The position numbers and the translations under genes were made by a program. DNA of 64,000 nt, taken from the NCBI GenBank assembly GCA_943788935.1, contig CALSSE010000019.1, positions 124,001 to 188,000 of the forward strand. The letters run 5' to 3'. Origin of the DNA: an uncultured bacterium. GTDB taxonomy: Bacteria; Myxococcota_A; Bradymonadia; UBA7976; VGTA01. Positions 9,896 to 18,833 of this stretch are shown one piece after another (the stretch's first letter is position 1; each line of letters begins with the position of its first letter). The notes under the pieces were generated by a model. That model made no database searches and was not told the origin of the DNA. It saw only the letters and a program-made list of their open reading frames with translations.

Positions 9896-10597
9896 ATGAA
9901 TAAGGTCTTTGAAGATGCTCAGAGCGCGATCAGCGGGCTCTCTGATGGCATGACACTCCTTGTAGGCGGCTTTGGACTCTCCGGAAATCCTGAGAATCTC
10001 ATCAGCGCTGTGCATTCGGCGGGTGTGAAGCGTCTCAGATTGGTGAGTAATAACGCCGGTACTGATGGTCGTGGCTTAGGGGTGCTCCTAGAGGCCCGTC
10101 AGGTCTCCCATATGACCGGCTCATATGTAGGTGAAAATAAAGAGTTCGAGCGACAGTTCTTGTCGGGAGAACTCGAGGTTGAGCTGTGCCCACAAGGTAC
10201 ACTTGCTGAGCGGTTGAGGGCTGCAGGTGCCGGAATTCCCGCCTTTTACACGCCTACGGGGGTAGGGACTCTACGCGCAGATGGTAAAGAGACTCGCCTC
10301 TTTGATGACAGAGAATACTTACTTGAAGAAGCGTTGAGTGGTGATTTCGGATTAGTCAAAGCATGGAAGGGGGATACACATGGTAACTTGGTATTCCGAA
10401 AGACCTCTAGAAACTTTAATCCGCTCGTCGCAAAAGCCGCCAAGATCACTATCGCTGAAGTTGAAGAGTTAGTCCCTGCAGGTGAGCTAGATCCCGACGA
10501 GATTCATTTACCGGGTATTTATGTACAGCGGGTCTTACAAGGTCAAAATTACAAGAAATGGATCGAGCAACGTACGGTCCGAACCCGTGAAAGCTGA
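9896..10597 (+). CDS. scoA: 3-oxoacid CoA-transferase subunit A
   Basis: The 233-residue protein is the alpha subunit of a family I CoA-transferase, which moves CoA from succinyl-CoA to acetoacetate or a related 3-oxo acid in ketone-body and short-chain acid catabolism. The glycine-rich motif [13 protein letters not shown] near residue 22 is diagnostic and length is typical. The start has GAGGTAAG just upstream. The beta subunit begins 13 bp after the stop, so the two form an operon. The exact acyl acceptor (acetoacetate versus 3-oxoadipate) cannot be read from sequence alone. Confidence 0.92.
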   Translation: MNKVFEDAQSAISGLSDGMTLLVGGFGLSGNPENLISAVHSAGVKRLRLVSNNAGTDGRGLGVLLEARQVSHMTGSYVGENKEFERQFLSGELEVELCPQGTLAERLRAAGAGIPAFYTPTGVGTLRADGKETRLFDDREYLLEEALSGDFGLVKAWKGDTHGNLVFRKTSRNFNPLVAKAAKITIAEVEELVPAGELDPDEIHLPGIYVQRVLQGQNYKKWIEQRTVRTRES

Positions 10598-10610
10598 GAG
10601 GAGAGAGTTG

Positions 10611-11267
10611 ATGACACTCACTAGAGATCAAATTTGTAAAAGAGTCGCTCAAGAGCTTGAAGATGGTCAGTACGTCAATCTAGGCATAGGAATGCCAACC
10701 TTGGTAGCGAATTTCGTTCCTGAAGGCGTGGAGGTCGTCCTCCAAAGTGAAAATGGTCTTTTAGGGATCGGCGCCTTTCCTTTTGAAGGCGAAGAAGACC
10801 CTGACCTCATCAACGCCGGTAAGCAGACAGTGACGACGATACCGGGCTCATCTTTCTTTGATAGCGCAGAGAGCTTCGCTATGATTAGAGGCGGTCACAT
10901 CGATCTAGCGATTCTCGGAGCGATGGAGGTCAGCGCCTATGGCGATCTCGCCAACTGGATGATCCCTGGGAAGATGGTCAAGGGGATGGGCGGAGCGATG
11001 GATTTGGTCAATGGCGCGAAGCGAGTCATCGTGACCATGACCCAACGTAACAAATCGGGTCAGTCTAAGCTAGTTGAGACTTGCTCTCTTCCGCTCACCG
11101 GAGTGCGCTGCGTAGACGCGATTATCACAGACCTAGCGGTCATTGAGGTGACTGAAAGCGGTCTACTGATCAAAGAATTAGCGCCGGGAGTTACGAGAGA
11201 AGATTTTAGCGAAGCCTGTGAGGCGACCCACACTTTTGCCGATGACTTGAGCCAGATCAGAGTGTAG
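10611..11267 (+). CDS. scoB: 3-oxoacid CoA-transferase subunit B
   Basis: This 218-residue beta subunit carries the SENGLLGIG motif. Glu47 is the expected catalytic glutamate that forms the covalent CoA-thioester intermediate. ATG 10611 follows AGAGGAGAG and gives a normal-length N-terminus ([16 protein letters not shown]). The in-frame ATG at 10521 lies inside scoA and would add 30 unrelated residues. The [15 protein letters not shown] region is typical of the family. Works as a heteromeric enzyme with the subunit encoded immediately upstream. Confidence 0.93.
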   Translation: MTLTRDQICKRVAQELEDGQYVNLGIGMPTLVANFVPEGVEVVLQSENGLLGIGAFPFEGEEDPDLINAGKQTVTTIPGSSFFDSAESFAMIRGGHIDLAILGAMEVSAYGDLANWMIPGKMVKGMGGAMDLVNGAKRVIVTMTQRNKSGQSKLVETCSLPLTGVRCVDAIITDLAVIEVTESGLLIKELAPGVTREDFSEACEATHTFADDLSQIRV

Positions 11268-11336
11268 AGGCTTTATCTACTTCGGTGAGTGTGGTATGCA
11301 CTCTCTATTATCTATTCGCCTATCGAAGAGAGGCCT

Positions 11337-12245
11337 ATGTCAACACACCGTCCGCTCCCCATCAGCGCTAATAAAAATGATGAGGTGCTCAAAGAGCTTG
11401 GGACTGTACTTAACGAGGCTCGAGGCACTCGTGATGTCTCTATTAAAACCCAGCAAGAGCTCACGGGCCTTAACGTAGAGCTTAAGCAGATCTCACAACG
11501 GCAGATTATGCTTGAGCGTCGCTCAATGTTTAATTCTGCTGTGGCCTACGTGATCTTTGTGCTCTTAATTTTCTCCGGTCTTTATCTCAACTTTAACGCT
11601 AAAGTCTCTACTTTTGACGCTAAACTTGAGAGTAAGAAGCGAGATATCGCCGAGCTCAATCGACAGGTCACAGACCTGAAAAGAGATCTTGGTAAATGGG
11701 AGCAGTGGGAGCGAGAGCTCTTAGAATTTGAGAGATTGGTTCGCGAAGACAACAAAGAGGAGGCCGTGAGACGCTTTGGTTCTTTAAGGACCTTATCCTT
11801 CGCTGGTTTATTAGAAGAGCTCATCGTCAAGTTCAAAGGCGAAGTCGCTCGTGAAAAATATGAGCGTGGCGTTCAAGCCTACGATCAGAAGAGCTTCTCC
11901 CAGGCTGATAAGCTCTTTGAGAATTCGATCACCTATGATGAGGCGCCCCCTTACCTCGGAGATCTACTCTACTACCAAGGGATGTGTGCATTACGACTAG
12001 AAGATTATGAGCGAGCCACCGAGCTTTTGACTAAAGCTCAGACTTTTAAGCATCAGCGAAAGATCAGAGCTAATATCGATTATCATCTCGCCCGTGCCGC
12101 TGATATGAAAGGCGAGAAGTCAACTGCACGTCGACTATATTATCGATTCTATTTGCGTTATCGACACTCTGAGAAACACCGAGCATCACGAGCTAAAAGG
12201 CGTTATGAGCAGCTCGATAAGATTCGTTCAAGAGGGCGACGCTGA
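11337..12245 (+). CDS. Membrane-anchored coiled-coil protein with TPR-like C-terminus
   Basis: The protein is 302 residues when started at ATG 11337 (GAGAGG just upstream). The N-terminal region is soluble, with one transmembrane helix at about 62-82 (VAYVIFVLLIFSGLYLNF). A charged coiled coil follows at about 85-160 (KRDIAELNRQVTDLKRDLG). Residues about 180-290 form two or three TPR-like helix pairs (YERGVQAYDQKSFSQADKLF, DLLYYQGMCALRLEDYERAT). Such proteins are usually scaffolds. No enzymatic motif is visible and no specific family is recognised. Confidence 0.75.
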   Translation: MSTHRPLPISANKNDEVLKELGTVLNEARGTRDVSIKTQQELTGLNVELKQISQRQIMLERRSMFNSAVAYVIFVLLIFSGLYLNFNAKVSTFDAKLESKKRDIAELNRQVTDLKRDLGKWEQWERELLEFERLVREDNKEEAVRRFGSLRTLSFAGLLEELIVKFKGEVAREKYERGVQAYDQKSFSQADKLFENSITYDEAPPYLGDLLYYQGMCALRLEDYERATELLTKAQTFKHQRKIRANIDYHLARAADMKGEKSTARRLYYRFYLRYRHSEKHRASRAKRRYEQLDKIRSRGRR

Positions 12246-12260
12246 TCTATGTCAGGCGCT

Positions 12261-12280
12261 CGATCATATTTGACTGATCG
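12261..12280. terminator. Small hairpin between convergent genes
   Basis: CGATCA at 12261-12266 pairs with TGATCG at 12275-12280 around an 8-nt loop, in the short gap between the convergent TPR-protein gene and nadK. It may act as a two-way terminator, but the stem is short and there is no long T tract on either strand. Confidence 0.3.
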
Positions 12281-12288
12281 TTGCTTGA

Positions 12289-13101
12289 TCACCAATTAAG
12301 TCTCTCCTTCAAGTTTCGGAAGAAGTATTGAGGCTCGAAGGCGACGAGCAGGGTAGGTGACTCCGCCTGCTTGATAATGACTTCATCGCCTTCTTCGATC
12401 ATATGTGGAGGATGACCGTCGATAATCATCATCAGATCATTGGGTCGACAGTGGTGTACCTTGACGCTCAGCTCAGCCTCTCCCGGCAGGATGATCGCCC
12501 GACTGCTAAAGCGATACTCATTGAGGGGGTTGGCGATGATGCAACTCACACCCGGAGTCACTAGAGGCGCTCCGGTACTCATCAAGTAGGCGGTTGATCC
12601 GGTGGGGGTGCCGACGATTAAACCATCTCCACGAGCGGTATGGATAAAGTGGTTATCTACACTTAAACTGAGCTCATTCATGTGAATCACGCCCTTAAAC
12701 ACGACCTCATTGATACACCTCCAACTCCCCAGAGAGTGATCTCCCGCTACGCTACGATGTGTCACTTGCATCGCTAAACGCTCTTCAATGAAATAGCGTT
12801 GATCGAGTACTCTTGAGACTACGCTCTCTAACTCTTCTCGATCACATTGAGTGAGGAAACCTATCCGACCGAAATTAACAGCGAGAGTTGGCGCATGCGG
12901 ATAAGCGCTACTTGCTCTTAGGACAGTCCCATCTCCACCGAGAGCGAGAACGAGATCGACATCTTTATGTCCGGGTCCCTCGACGAGTTTAATCTGATGA
13001 GGAGAGAGGAGGGCTACTAACTCTTGGCGAGGATAGGGCTGCTCATCGCCTCGAGTAATCAGAGCGATCCGCTTTATAGACTTGAGTGGAGGTGACTGCA
13101 T
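12289..13101 (-). CDS. nadK: NAD kinase
   Basis: The 270-residue protein phosphorylates NAD to NADP using ATP or polyphosphate. The GGDGT motif is at 55-59 of the chosen start, followed by NFGRIGFL, the INEVV motif and GDGLIVGTPTGSTAY, all characteristic of bacterial NadK. The ATG at 13101 is chosen; a TTG at 13119 would add six residues and has no better ribosome site. The gene is convergent with the upstream plus-strand block and stands alone, separated from the MATE gene by about 160 bp. Confidence 0.95.
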   Translation of the reverse strand: MQSPPLKSIKRIALITRGDEQPYPRQELVALLSPHQIKLVEGPGHKDVDLVLALGGDGTVLRASSAYPHAPTLAVNFGRIGFLTQCDREELESVVSRVLDQRYFIEERLAMQVTHRSVAGDHSLGSWRCINEVVFKGVIHMNELSLSVDNHFIHTARGDGLIVGTPTGSTAYLMSTGAPLVTPGVSCIIANPLNEYRFSSRAIILPGEAELSVKVHHCRPNDLMMIIDGHPPHMIEEGDEVIIKQAESPTLLVAFEPQYFFRNLKERLNW

Positions 13102-13265
13102 GGGGAGCTTCTCTTTCAAGTGATTAGCACCTTTTGCGACAATGTTGAATCGATCTTATTTCACTAGCGGGTGATACGTCAGTAGAGGGTACGTCAGTAC
13201 GCTAGATCATTAAGCGCTATAGATGACTACTAGATCTCATCATAGTTATCTCTATTATCCAAACA

Positions 13266-14723
13266 CTACTTTCCAAGCTTAATCGCCAACGGAGCGAGGG
13301 TGATAGACCGGATCAACATAAACAGCAGAAAGCTCATCCATAAGCCATGGTTCCCATAGATGGGTAGCAAGAGACATAGAGCGATGATCAAACCAACGCT
13401 AGAGATGATCATCCCTCTCATCATCCTTCCGCTCGCTACAGCGCCAATCATCACTCCATCAAGAAGGAAACAGGGAGCAGAGGCCAGAGGTGAGAGAATC
13501 GCCCATGGGAGATACATTAACGCCTCATCAATCACTGAACTGTGGTGAGTGAGGAGTCTCAAGACCTGAGCCCCTCCTAAGAAATAGATCAAAGAGATCA
13601 CCGCAGCTGCTCCCATTGTCAACTCCATACCGGCTCGAAGGGACTCTCGATACCCATGGAGATTTTTAGCACCTAAGCGTTCACCGACGATGACCTCAGC
13701 TCCATGAGCGAAACCATCTAGAGTGAATGACTGTAGAGACTGTAAATGTAATAGGAGGGCATTAGCAGAGAGAGTCAACGGACCAAATCGTGCGCTCAGA
13801 GCATTGATAAGACCAAAACTAGTCAAAAGGAGACAGGTCCTCACCCAGAGATGAAAGTTGAGTGAGAGGAGTGTAAGCCAAGCAACCTTATCTTTCATGG
13901 CCCGCTTAAAGGATATCCACGGGAGAGGAGGGCAATATCTCCACCAAATACGATGTCCCCAATAAGCGCAGGTGATCCACTGTGAAGCAGCGCTAGCAGC
14001 GCCGATTCCCACCACCCCATACAGATTCCCCCACCATACACTCAGCAGGGTATTTAGGGTGTTCAAGCTCAGCTGCATCCACAGCGCGCTCTTGGCTCGC
14101 CCCATACCGAGTAGCCATCCTAAGAGCGCATAATTCATAAGCACTGCTGGTCCTCCACACACCCTGGCTCTGAAATAACTAACCCCAATCATGGTCAACT
14201 GAGCTTGTTCCCGATCCGCCGAGGATAGAGAGTCAGCCCCAACCATAAAACTTAGAATATATGGAGAAGCGATATCCCCAAGCGTGATCACGACGATCCC
14301 TCCAATAAGTCCAATGAAGAGAGGTCTAGCGAGGAGGGGTCTCATGCTCTCTAGGTCGCCTCTCCCTCTCGCTTGGGAGATTAAGCCCGTGGTCCCCATT
14401 CGCAAGAAGCCAAAACTCCAATACAGTAGATCAAATAACCAACTCCCTAAGGCGACTGCCCCTAGGGCCGCTGGAGTGCCGACCCTTCCTACAATCGCGG
14501 TGTCAATAAGACCTAGGACGGGAACTGATAAACCGCTGATCATAGCTGGCCAACTCAGATGCCACATTCTCTTCCGTGTCTCATTGAGCGATGCATTTGA
14601 CGATGTGTCAGAGGACGATGTGTCAGAGGACGATGTGTCAGAGGACGATGTGTCAGAGGACGATGTGTCAGAGGACGATGTATCCGATGAACTATCTAAC
14701 GATCTATTAGATTGAGAAGCCAT
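13266..14723 (-). CDS. MATE-family efflux transporter with Ser/Asp repeat N-terminus
   Basis: The 485-residue protein has about twelve predicted membrane helices and matches the DinF-like branch of the MATE family (SGLSVPVLGLIDTAIVGRVG, TTGLISQARGRGD). These transporters export organic cations or other toxic compounds using ion gradients. The first 50 residues are unusual. They are a hydrophilic tail made of repeated SSDTS units encoded by six 15-bp tandem copies, placed before the first helix. The tail is probably cytoplasmic and dispensable for the fold. Substrate not predictable. Confidence 0.88.
   Translation of the reverse strand: MASQSNRSLDSSSDTSSSDTSSSDTSSSDTSSSDTSSSDTSSNASLNETRKRMWHLSWPAMISGLSVPVLGLIDTAIVGRVGTPAALGAVALGSWLFDLLYWSFGFLRMGTTGLISQARGRGDLESMRPLLARPLFIGLIGGIVVITLGDIASPYILSFMVGADSLSSADREQAQLTMIGVSYFRARVCGGPAVLMNYALLGWLLGMGRAKSALWMQLSLNTLNTLLSVWWGNLYGVVGIGAASAASQWITCAYWGHRIWWRYCPPLPWISFKRAMKDKVAWLTLLSLNFHLWVRTCLLLTSFGLINALSARFGPLTLSANALLLHLQSLQSFTLDGFAHGAEVIVGERLGAKNLHGYRESLRAGMELTMGAAAVISLIYFLGGAQVLRLLTHHSSVIDEALMYLPWAILSPLASAPCFLLDGVMIGAVASGRMMRGMIISSVGLIIALCLLLPIYGNHGLWMSFLLFMLIRSITLAPLAIKLGK
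14599..14688. repeat. Six 15-bp tandem repeats coding SSDTS in the MATE gene
   Basis: The unit gacgatgtgtcagag is repeated head to tail, nearly perfect apart from the last copy. It lies in the 5' coding part of the minus-strand MATE gene and preserves its frame. Copy-number change would alter only the length of the acidic/serine tail. Confidence 0.95.
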
Positions 14724-14861
14724 GTTCTTATCTTTGTCTTATCTTGAAAAACGACTGAATGAGGAGCTTGCGAGGTCTCCTAAGAATAGTTAGCCTATCA
14801 GAGTCCCAAAAAGCAGATTAAAAGCCTCTTTACCAGAGCCCATTTCTATTGGAGAAAAGTT

Positions 14862-15614
14862 ATGTCAGCGATCAACTTAAGGCTGTCTCGCCTCCTCTCA
14901 TTATCACTCCTCACGCTCACACTCAACATCGGCTGTGACCAAGTTGAAGACCAAGTGTCGATGATGGGTGAGGCGGGAGAGAGTATGTCCTCAGGCGATG
15001 ACCTCCAACCTCTCCCCGAACCGATTGAAGGCTGTAATGGCCCGATGGTAGAAGATCGAGAGTCACCATTGAGGGCAGAGAGCCAAGATGAGTGTGTTAC
15101 CTGTGAAGGGGCGCCTACGCCAGACTTTATATTGGAAGACCTCAGCCCAACAAGCTGCGGTTATCGAAGGCATTATGGGCTAGATCAGTTCATGGGTCGT
15201 TTCACTTTTGTAGTCTTGCTTCGCTCAACATGTGGTTATTGCCATGCTCAGCTTGAGAAACTTGAACAGCTTCGCTTTGAGCTGTTAACCATGGGACATG
15301 AGCTCCAATTAGTAGTGATCAACCAAAGAGGGACCGCAGAGAACGTTGAGCTGCTCTCTCAGAGGACTCAGGCGCCGATCTTACAAGATGTTGAGTCAGT
15401 GATGGCTTGGGAGGCCATGTCAAGCCCTGACCCTGAAGAGGCCGACGCGCTGATCGGTGGAGATAAAGATGATATGTACATCTACAATGAGCGTGGAGAG
15501 CTGTGGCGATTCCTCGATGATGACGACCCAACCCATAAGCTCAATTTAAGCACTCCGGAAGGCTATACTTATCTCAAGGAGACTCTGATCGAAGGTTTTA
15601 GCCAGTCAGAGTAA
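14862..15614 (+). CDS. Thioredoxin-like lipoprotein with CGYC motif
   Basis: This 250-residue protein has a lipoprotein signal ending at a Cys near position 25 (LTLNIGC) and a spacer of about 70 residues. A thioredoxin/redoxin-like domain follows, with CGYC at 124-127 (FTFVVLLRSTCGYCHAQL). It probably acts outside the cytoplasmic membrane in thiol-disulfide exchange. The usual cis-proline region is not clear and a long acidic loop (about 185-215) interrupts the fold, so function is uncertain. GGAG precedes ATG 14862. The gene is convergent with the aldolase gene, with 24 bp between stops. Confidence 0.75.
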   Translation: MSAINLRLSRLLSLSLLTLTLNIGCDQVEDQVSMMGEAGESMSSGDDLQPLPEPIEGCNGPMVEDRESPLRAESQDECVTCEGAPTPDFILEDLSPTSCGYRRHYGLDQFMGRFTFVVLLRSTCGYCHAQLEKLEQLRFELLTMGHELQLVVINQRGTAENVELLSQRTQAPILQDVESVMAWEAMSSPDPEEADALIGGDKDDMYIYNERGELWRFLDDDDPTHKLNLSTPEGYTYLKETLIEGFSQSE

Positions 15615-15638
15615 GCGACAAGGGATCAAGCGACCGAT

Positions 15639-16703
15639 CTAAGCGATGGTGATCGATGAGTCAAGATAGACATCTTGAACGCGGTTAATCAATTCTATGC
15701 CTTCAGCGGTTGGGCGCTGGAAAGCTTTTCGGCCAAGGATAAGACCCATACCACCGGCTCTCTTATTGATAATTGCGGTCTTCACAGCGTCGCTGAGATC
15801 GCTCTCTCCACCCGAGGCGCCACCTGAGCTTATTAGACCGACTCGACCCATGTAGCAGTTGGCGAGTTGATATCGACAGAGATCAATAGGATGCTCACTC
15901 GTCAACTCATCATAGATCCGAGGATCAGTCTTTCCATGACCCATGGATAAATACCCACGGTTTCCATAGCTTAGCTTCTGCTTTATGATATCAGCCTTAA
16001 TGGTAACCCCAATGTGGTTCGCTTGACCAGCGAGATCGGTCGCGTCGTGGTTATCTTGGTCATCACGTTTAAAGTCATTATTGCGGAGATAGCACCACAA
16101 AATGGTAAACATACCTAGCTCATGAGCTCTCTCAAAAGCCTCAGAGACCTCCATAATTTGACGACGACTATCTGGGCTCCCAAAGTATACGGTGGCTCCA
16201 ACACCGACAGCGCCCATATCAAATGCTTGATTCACTCTAGCGAACATGACTTGATCATGCTGATTAGGGTAAGAGAGCAGCTCATTATGGTTGAGTTTCA
16301 CGATGTAAGGGATCTTATGAGCAAATTTACGAGCGGTCATCGCCAAAACGCCAAGAGTTGAGGCGACACCGTTGCAACCTGACTCAACGGCGAATTCTAC
16401 GATCGCAGCGGGGTCAAAATAGCTTGGGTTTTTTGCAAAAGAGGCACCAGCTGCGTGTTCGATTCCTTGGTCGACAGGGAAAATAGAGGTGTAGCCTGTT
16501 CCCCCGAGTCGTCCATGATTAAGAAGAGTTTGTAGGTTACGGAGTACAGGGATAGGGCGATCGCTATCACGCCAAACTCGATCGATAATGTCTCCGCCAG
16601 GGAGATGGAGTTGATCTTGAGGGATCGTCTGTGAGCTATGACCTAAATAGTAATCAGCTTCTGCGCCTAGGAGCTCGGCGATTGACTGGTTTTGAATGGA
16701 CAT
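15639..16703 (-). CDS. fbaB: Class I fructose-bisphosphate aldolase (DhnA/FbaB type)
   Basis: The protein is about 354 residues and catalyses reversible cleavage of fructose 1,6-bisphosphate to DHAP and glyceraldehyde 3-phosphate through a lysine Schiff base. Family segments include [17 protein letters not shown] near residue 80, [15 protein letters not shown] near 135, [19 protein letters not shown] near 235 and the phosphate-binding [13 protein letters not shown] near 295. ATG 16703 (AAAGGA upstream) is preferred to the adjoining GTG 16706. It is a single gene, with about 240 bp free on its upstream side where its promoter must lie. Confidence 0.92.
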   Translation of the reverse strand: MSIQNQSIAELLGAEADYYLGHSSQTIPQDQLHLPGGDIIDRVWRDSDRPIPVLRNLQTLLNHGRLGGTGYTSIFPVDQGIEHAAGASFAKNPSYFDPAAIVEFAVESGCNGVASTLGVLAMTARKFAHKIPYIVKLNHNELLSYPNQHDQVMFARVNQAFDMGAVGVGATVYFGSPDSRRQIMEVSEAFERAHELGMFTILWCYLRNNDFKRDDQDNHDATDLAGQANHIGVTIKADIIKQKLSYGNRGYLSMGHGKTDPRIYDELTSEHPIDLCRYQLANCYMGRVGLISSGGASGGESDLSDAVKTAIINKRAGGMGLILGRKAFQRPTAEGIELINRVQDVYLDSSITIA

Positions 16704-16942
16704 CACTAGTTCCTTTTACAGTGTCTCTTATGAGCGAACTCATAGAGGTCAGTCGAGTGTGCGTGTGAGGTGCTCAATGGCACCTATAGGGTGAGTGTAG
16801 GAAAACCGATTTGTTATTTTATTTCAAGCGTTACGAAAACTTATACGGCCCATTAAAGTAAGGGCTTCAAGTAGGCTATGACTGCATAGCCTCAGATCAC
16901 GAACCAGTGTTTATGAAATAAATCTGACCAGAGACGCTCAGT

Positions 16943-18649
16943 TTAAGGGCAAATCCCATATTGATCTTGCTCAGCGAAGCTATCAGGGCACACTGTTTCA
17001 CAAGAATATGGCGCTGCTGCTATCGCGTTAGGATCACATAACTGACCACAAATACTCGCTTCTTCATTGAAAGAGATACACAAGCCGGAAGTACAACCAT
17101 AAGTGCCTAAACTAGAGCAATCTTCACCAGGTCCAATAGGTCCATCCCACATGCACCCCCATCCTTGAGGGGTATTATCTTCTATGTAAAGAGAGCAATG
17201 AGAACCATTTAATACACAGTTATCTGGTGTTGCTTCACAATTTTCTGGTTGAGTGACTCCGCACAGACCAAAAGTTAAGAAACGCTGTTGCTTATGTAGT
17301 TCATCATCAGCTGTCCATTGTAGTTCTATCTCATAGAGAAGACCTGCTTGAGGCGCTTGTAAAGGAATAAAACCAAAGCTCACTCCATCAATATTAATGG
17401 GGGTTGAGTCGAACTCGATAGGGACCTCAATCCGGTCTCCCTGACTTGAATATTCAAAGAGTTTGACTTGGGGATTTGAGACTAAACCTTCGGTTATACT
17501 GACGCTCCAAGGTACTCTGCCGAAGTAATTGGCATCCTTGACCATTGATAGCGGGTTTTCCCCAGGGGGAGGGAAAGAGAGAACTTGAGGTGTAGCGTTG
17601 GGCTGAAGACCTTCTTGTATCTGCCAACAGTTTGCTCGTCCACGACCTCCTATGAGGAGAGCGGTGACTCGAGGAGACAGTAGACGTAATCTGAGACTAA
17701 GTGTCTCACTCAACAATTGATTAAACCGTGTCTGACCAAATATATTTTGCAGGGCTGTGTAAAAAGACCATTGACCGACGAGAGTGACACGATTAGGAAG
17801 ATTAAACGCTTCTGCCCTAATCGCTGAATAGCATTGACTCTGCTCATTGAAAGTACTTGTTCCATCTCGGTTGACGATATCATGGGCTAGAGCGCATTCC
17901 TTAAGAGTCGCGGTGGTATCGATCGTGACTTCACCGAGGCCTAAATGTCTTCGATATACGTTCAAGAGGTCTTCAAAGTCAGTATAACCACGCTGATGGT
18001 AAGAGCCGACTTGACAGGTCTCTCGATCTCCGCTCCAAGGGAGTGGTCTGTCCATCTCATACTTGTCTGCCCAGTCGGAGCAGAGCTGATCTCTACTGAT
18101 CCTTACCGACTGAAGACATTCCTGGTTGACCGTATCAAAAATCACACAATTCCTTTGAGGGAGGAGATCTTGAATAGGTGTATCAACATAGATCTCACCG
18201 GCCATCTCACCGGCCATCTCACCGGCCATCTCACCGGTCATCTCACCGGCCATCTCGCCGAATGGATCGGCGAGAGGAGGGAGGGAAGGCTGTCGATCGT
18301 CAAAGTCATGAGTCGGCGAAGAGATTGAGCTGACAACTATGGATAAATTGTCAGAGAGACTAGAGTCCGACCCACCATTCATGTCCCCTGCGACTGTCTC
18401 TTCTCCTGCAACCGATCCCGCGCTCATGACTTCACTGCCAGCGACCTCACTGCCAGCGACCTCACTGCCAGCGACTTCACTGCCAGCGACTTCACTGCCA
18501 GCGACTTCACTCATATCAGGGTTAAGGAGTCCCTCATTGTTCTGCTCTAGAGCATTAGGAGAAATATCTATGCTCATAGAGCAGCTCACTACGAGAGAGC
18601 ACAGGCTGATCATAATTAAATAGATGGGACGATGAGGATTCAACTTCAT
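16943..18649 (-). CDS. Cys-rich secreted lipoprotein with two Val/Ala-Gly-Glu repeat tracts
   Basis: The 568-residue protein starts at ATG 18649 (AAGG upstream), giving a lipoprotein signal with LVVSC at 19-23. A longer frame to 18757 adds 36 residues without a signal and is rejected. Residues about 38-65 are SEVAG repeats and about 130-155 are GEMA repeats, each encoded by tandem DNA repeats. The middle (about 235-380) starts with a segment like the first helix of CAP/SCP domains (LLNVYRRHLGLGEVTIDTTA, then ECALAHDIV), but the rest is too divergent to be sure. The C-terminal 100 residues are Cys-rich. Probably surface exposed; function unknown. Confidence 0.75.
   Translation of the reverse strand: MKLNPHRPIYLIMISLCSLVVSCSMSIDISPNALEQNNEGLLNPDMSEVAGSEVAGSEVAGSEVAGSEVAGSEVMSAGSVAGEETVAGDMNGGSDSSLSDNLSIVVSSISSPTHDFDDRQPSLPPLADPFGEMAGEMTGEMAGEMAGEMAGEIYVDTPIQDLLPQRNCVIFDTVNQECLQSVRISRDQLCSDWADKYEMDRPLPWSGDRETCQVGSYHQRGYTDFEDLLNVYRRHLGLGEVTIDTTATLKECALAHDIVNRDGTSTFNEQSQCYSAIRAEAFNLPNRVTLVGQWSFYTALQNIFGQTRFNQLLSETLSLRLRLLSPRVTALLIGGRGRANCWQIQEGLQPNATPQVLSFPPPGENPLSMVKDANYFGRVPWSVSITEGLVSNPQVKLFEYSSQGDRIEVPIEFDSTPINIDGVSFGFIPLQAPQAGLLYEIELQWTADDELHKQQRFLTFGLCGVTQPENCEATPDNCVLNGSHCSLYIEDNTPQGWGCMWDGPIGPGEDCSSLGTYGCTSGLCISFNEEASICGQLCDPNAIAAAPYSCETVCPDSFAEQDQYGICP
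18191..18262. repeat. Six 12-bp tandem repeats coding GEMA units
   Basis: The unit catctcaccggc (minus-strand coding GEMA) is repeated with only single-base variants. It keeps the lipoprotein reading frame. Confidence 0.92.
18431..18505. repeat. Five 15-bp tandem repeats coding SEVAG units
   Basis: The unit ttcactgccagcgac is repeated five times, followed by a partial copy. The first base alternates between t and c. It is the second, independent repeat tract in the same lipoprotein gene. Confidence 0.93.
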
Positions 18650-18833
18650 TGAAGGACCTTTATGTGCATCATTATGATGAGTGAAAGAGTCAAGTATTTG
18701 CTTATGATTGAGGGTACTCATGAGAGAGACTCTGTTTCCTATACAAATCCTCTTCACAAGATAATCACTTAAACGCTATAAAGAGACAATCAATTCATTG
18801 ACAGACATATCCAGTCTTAAAGGAGACTCATCA

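Noticed and set aside
14599-14688. Regular direct repeats considered as a CRISPR array
   Set aside because: The 15-bp units are contiguous with no spacers and code protein; no cas genes are near.
14284-14715. Open frame opposite the MATE gene with EDDVS repeats
   Set aside because: It is the other reading of the 15-bp repeat; no ribosome site, no family, and the MATE protein explains the strand.
18650-18757. N-terminal extension of the repeat-bearing lipoprotein
   Set aside because: The extension has no signal sequence; the internal ATG 18649 has a ribosome site and starts a clear lipoprotein signal.
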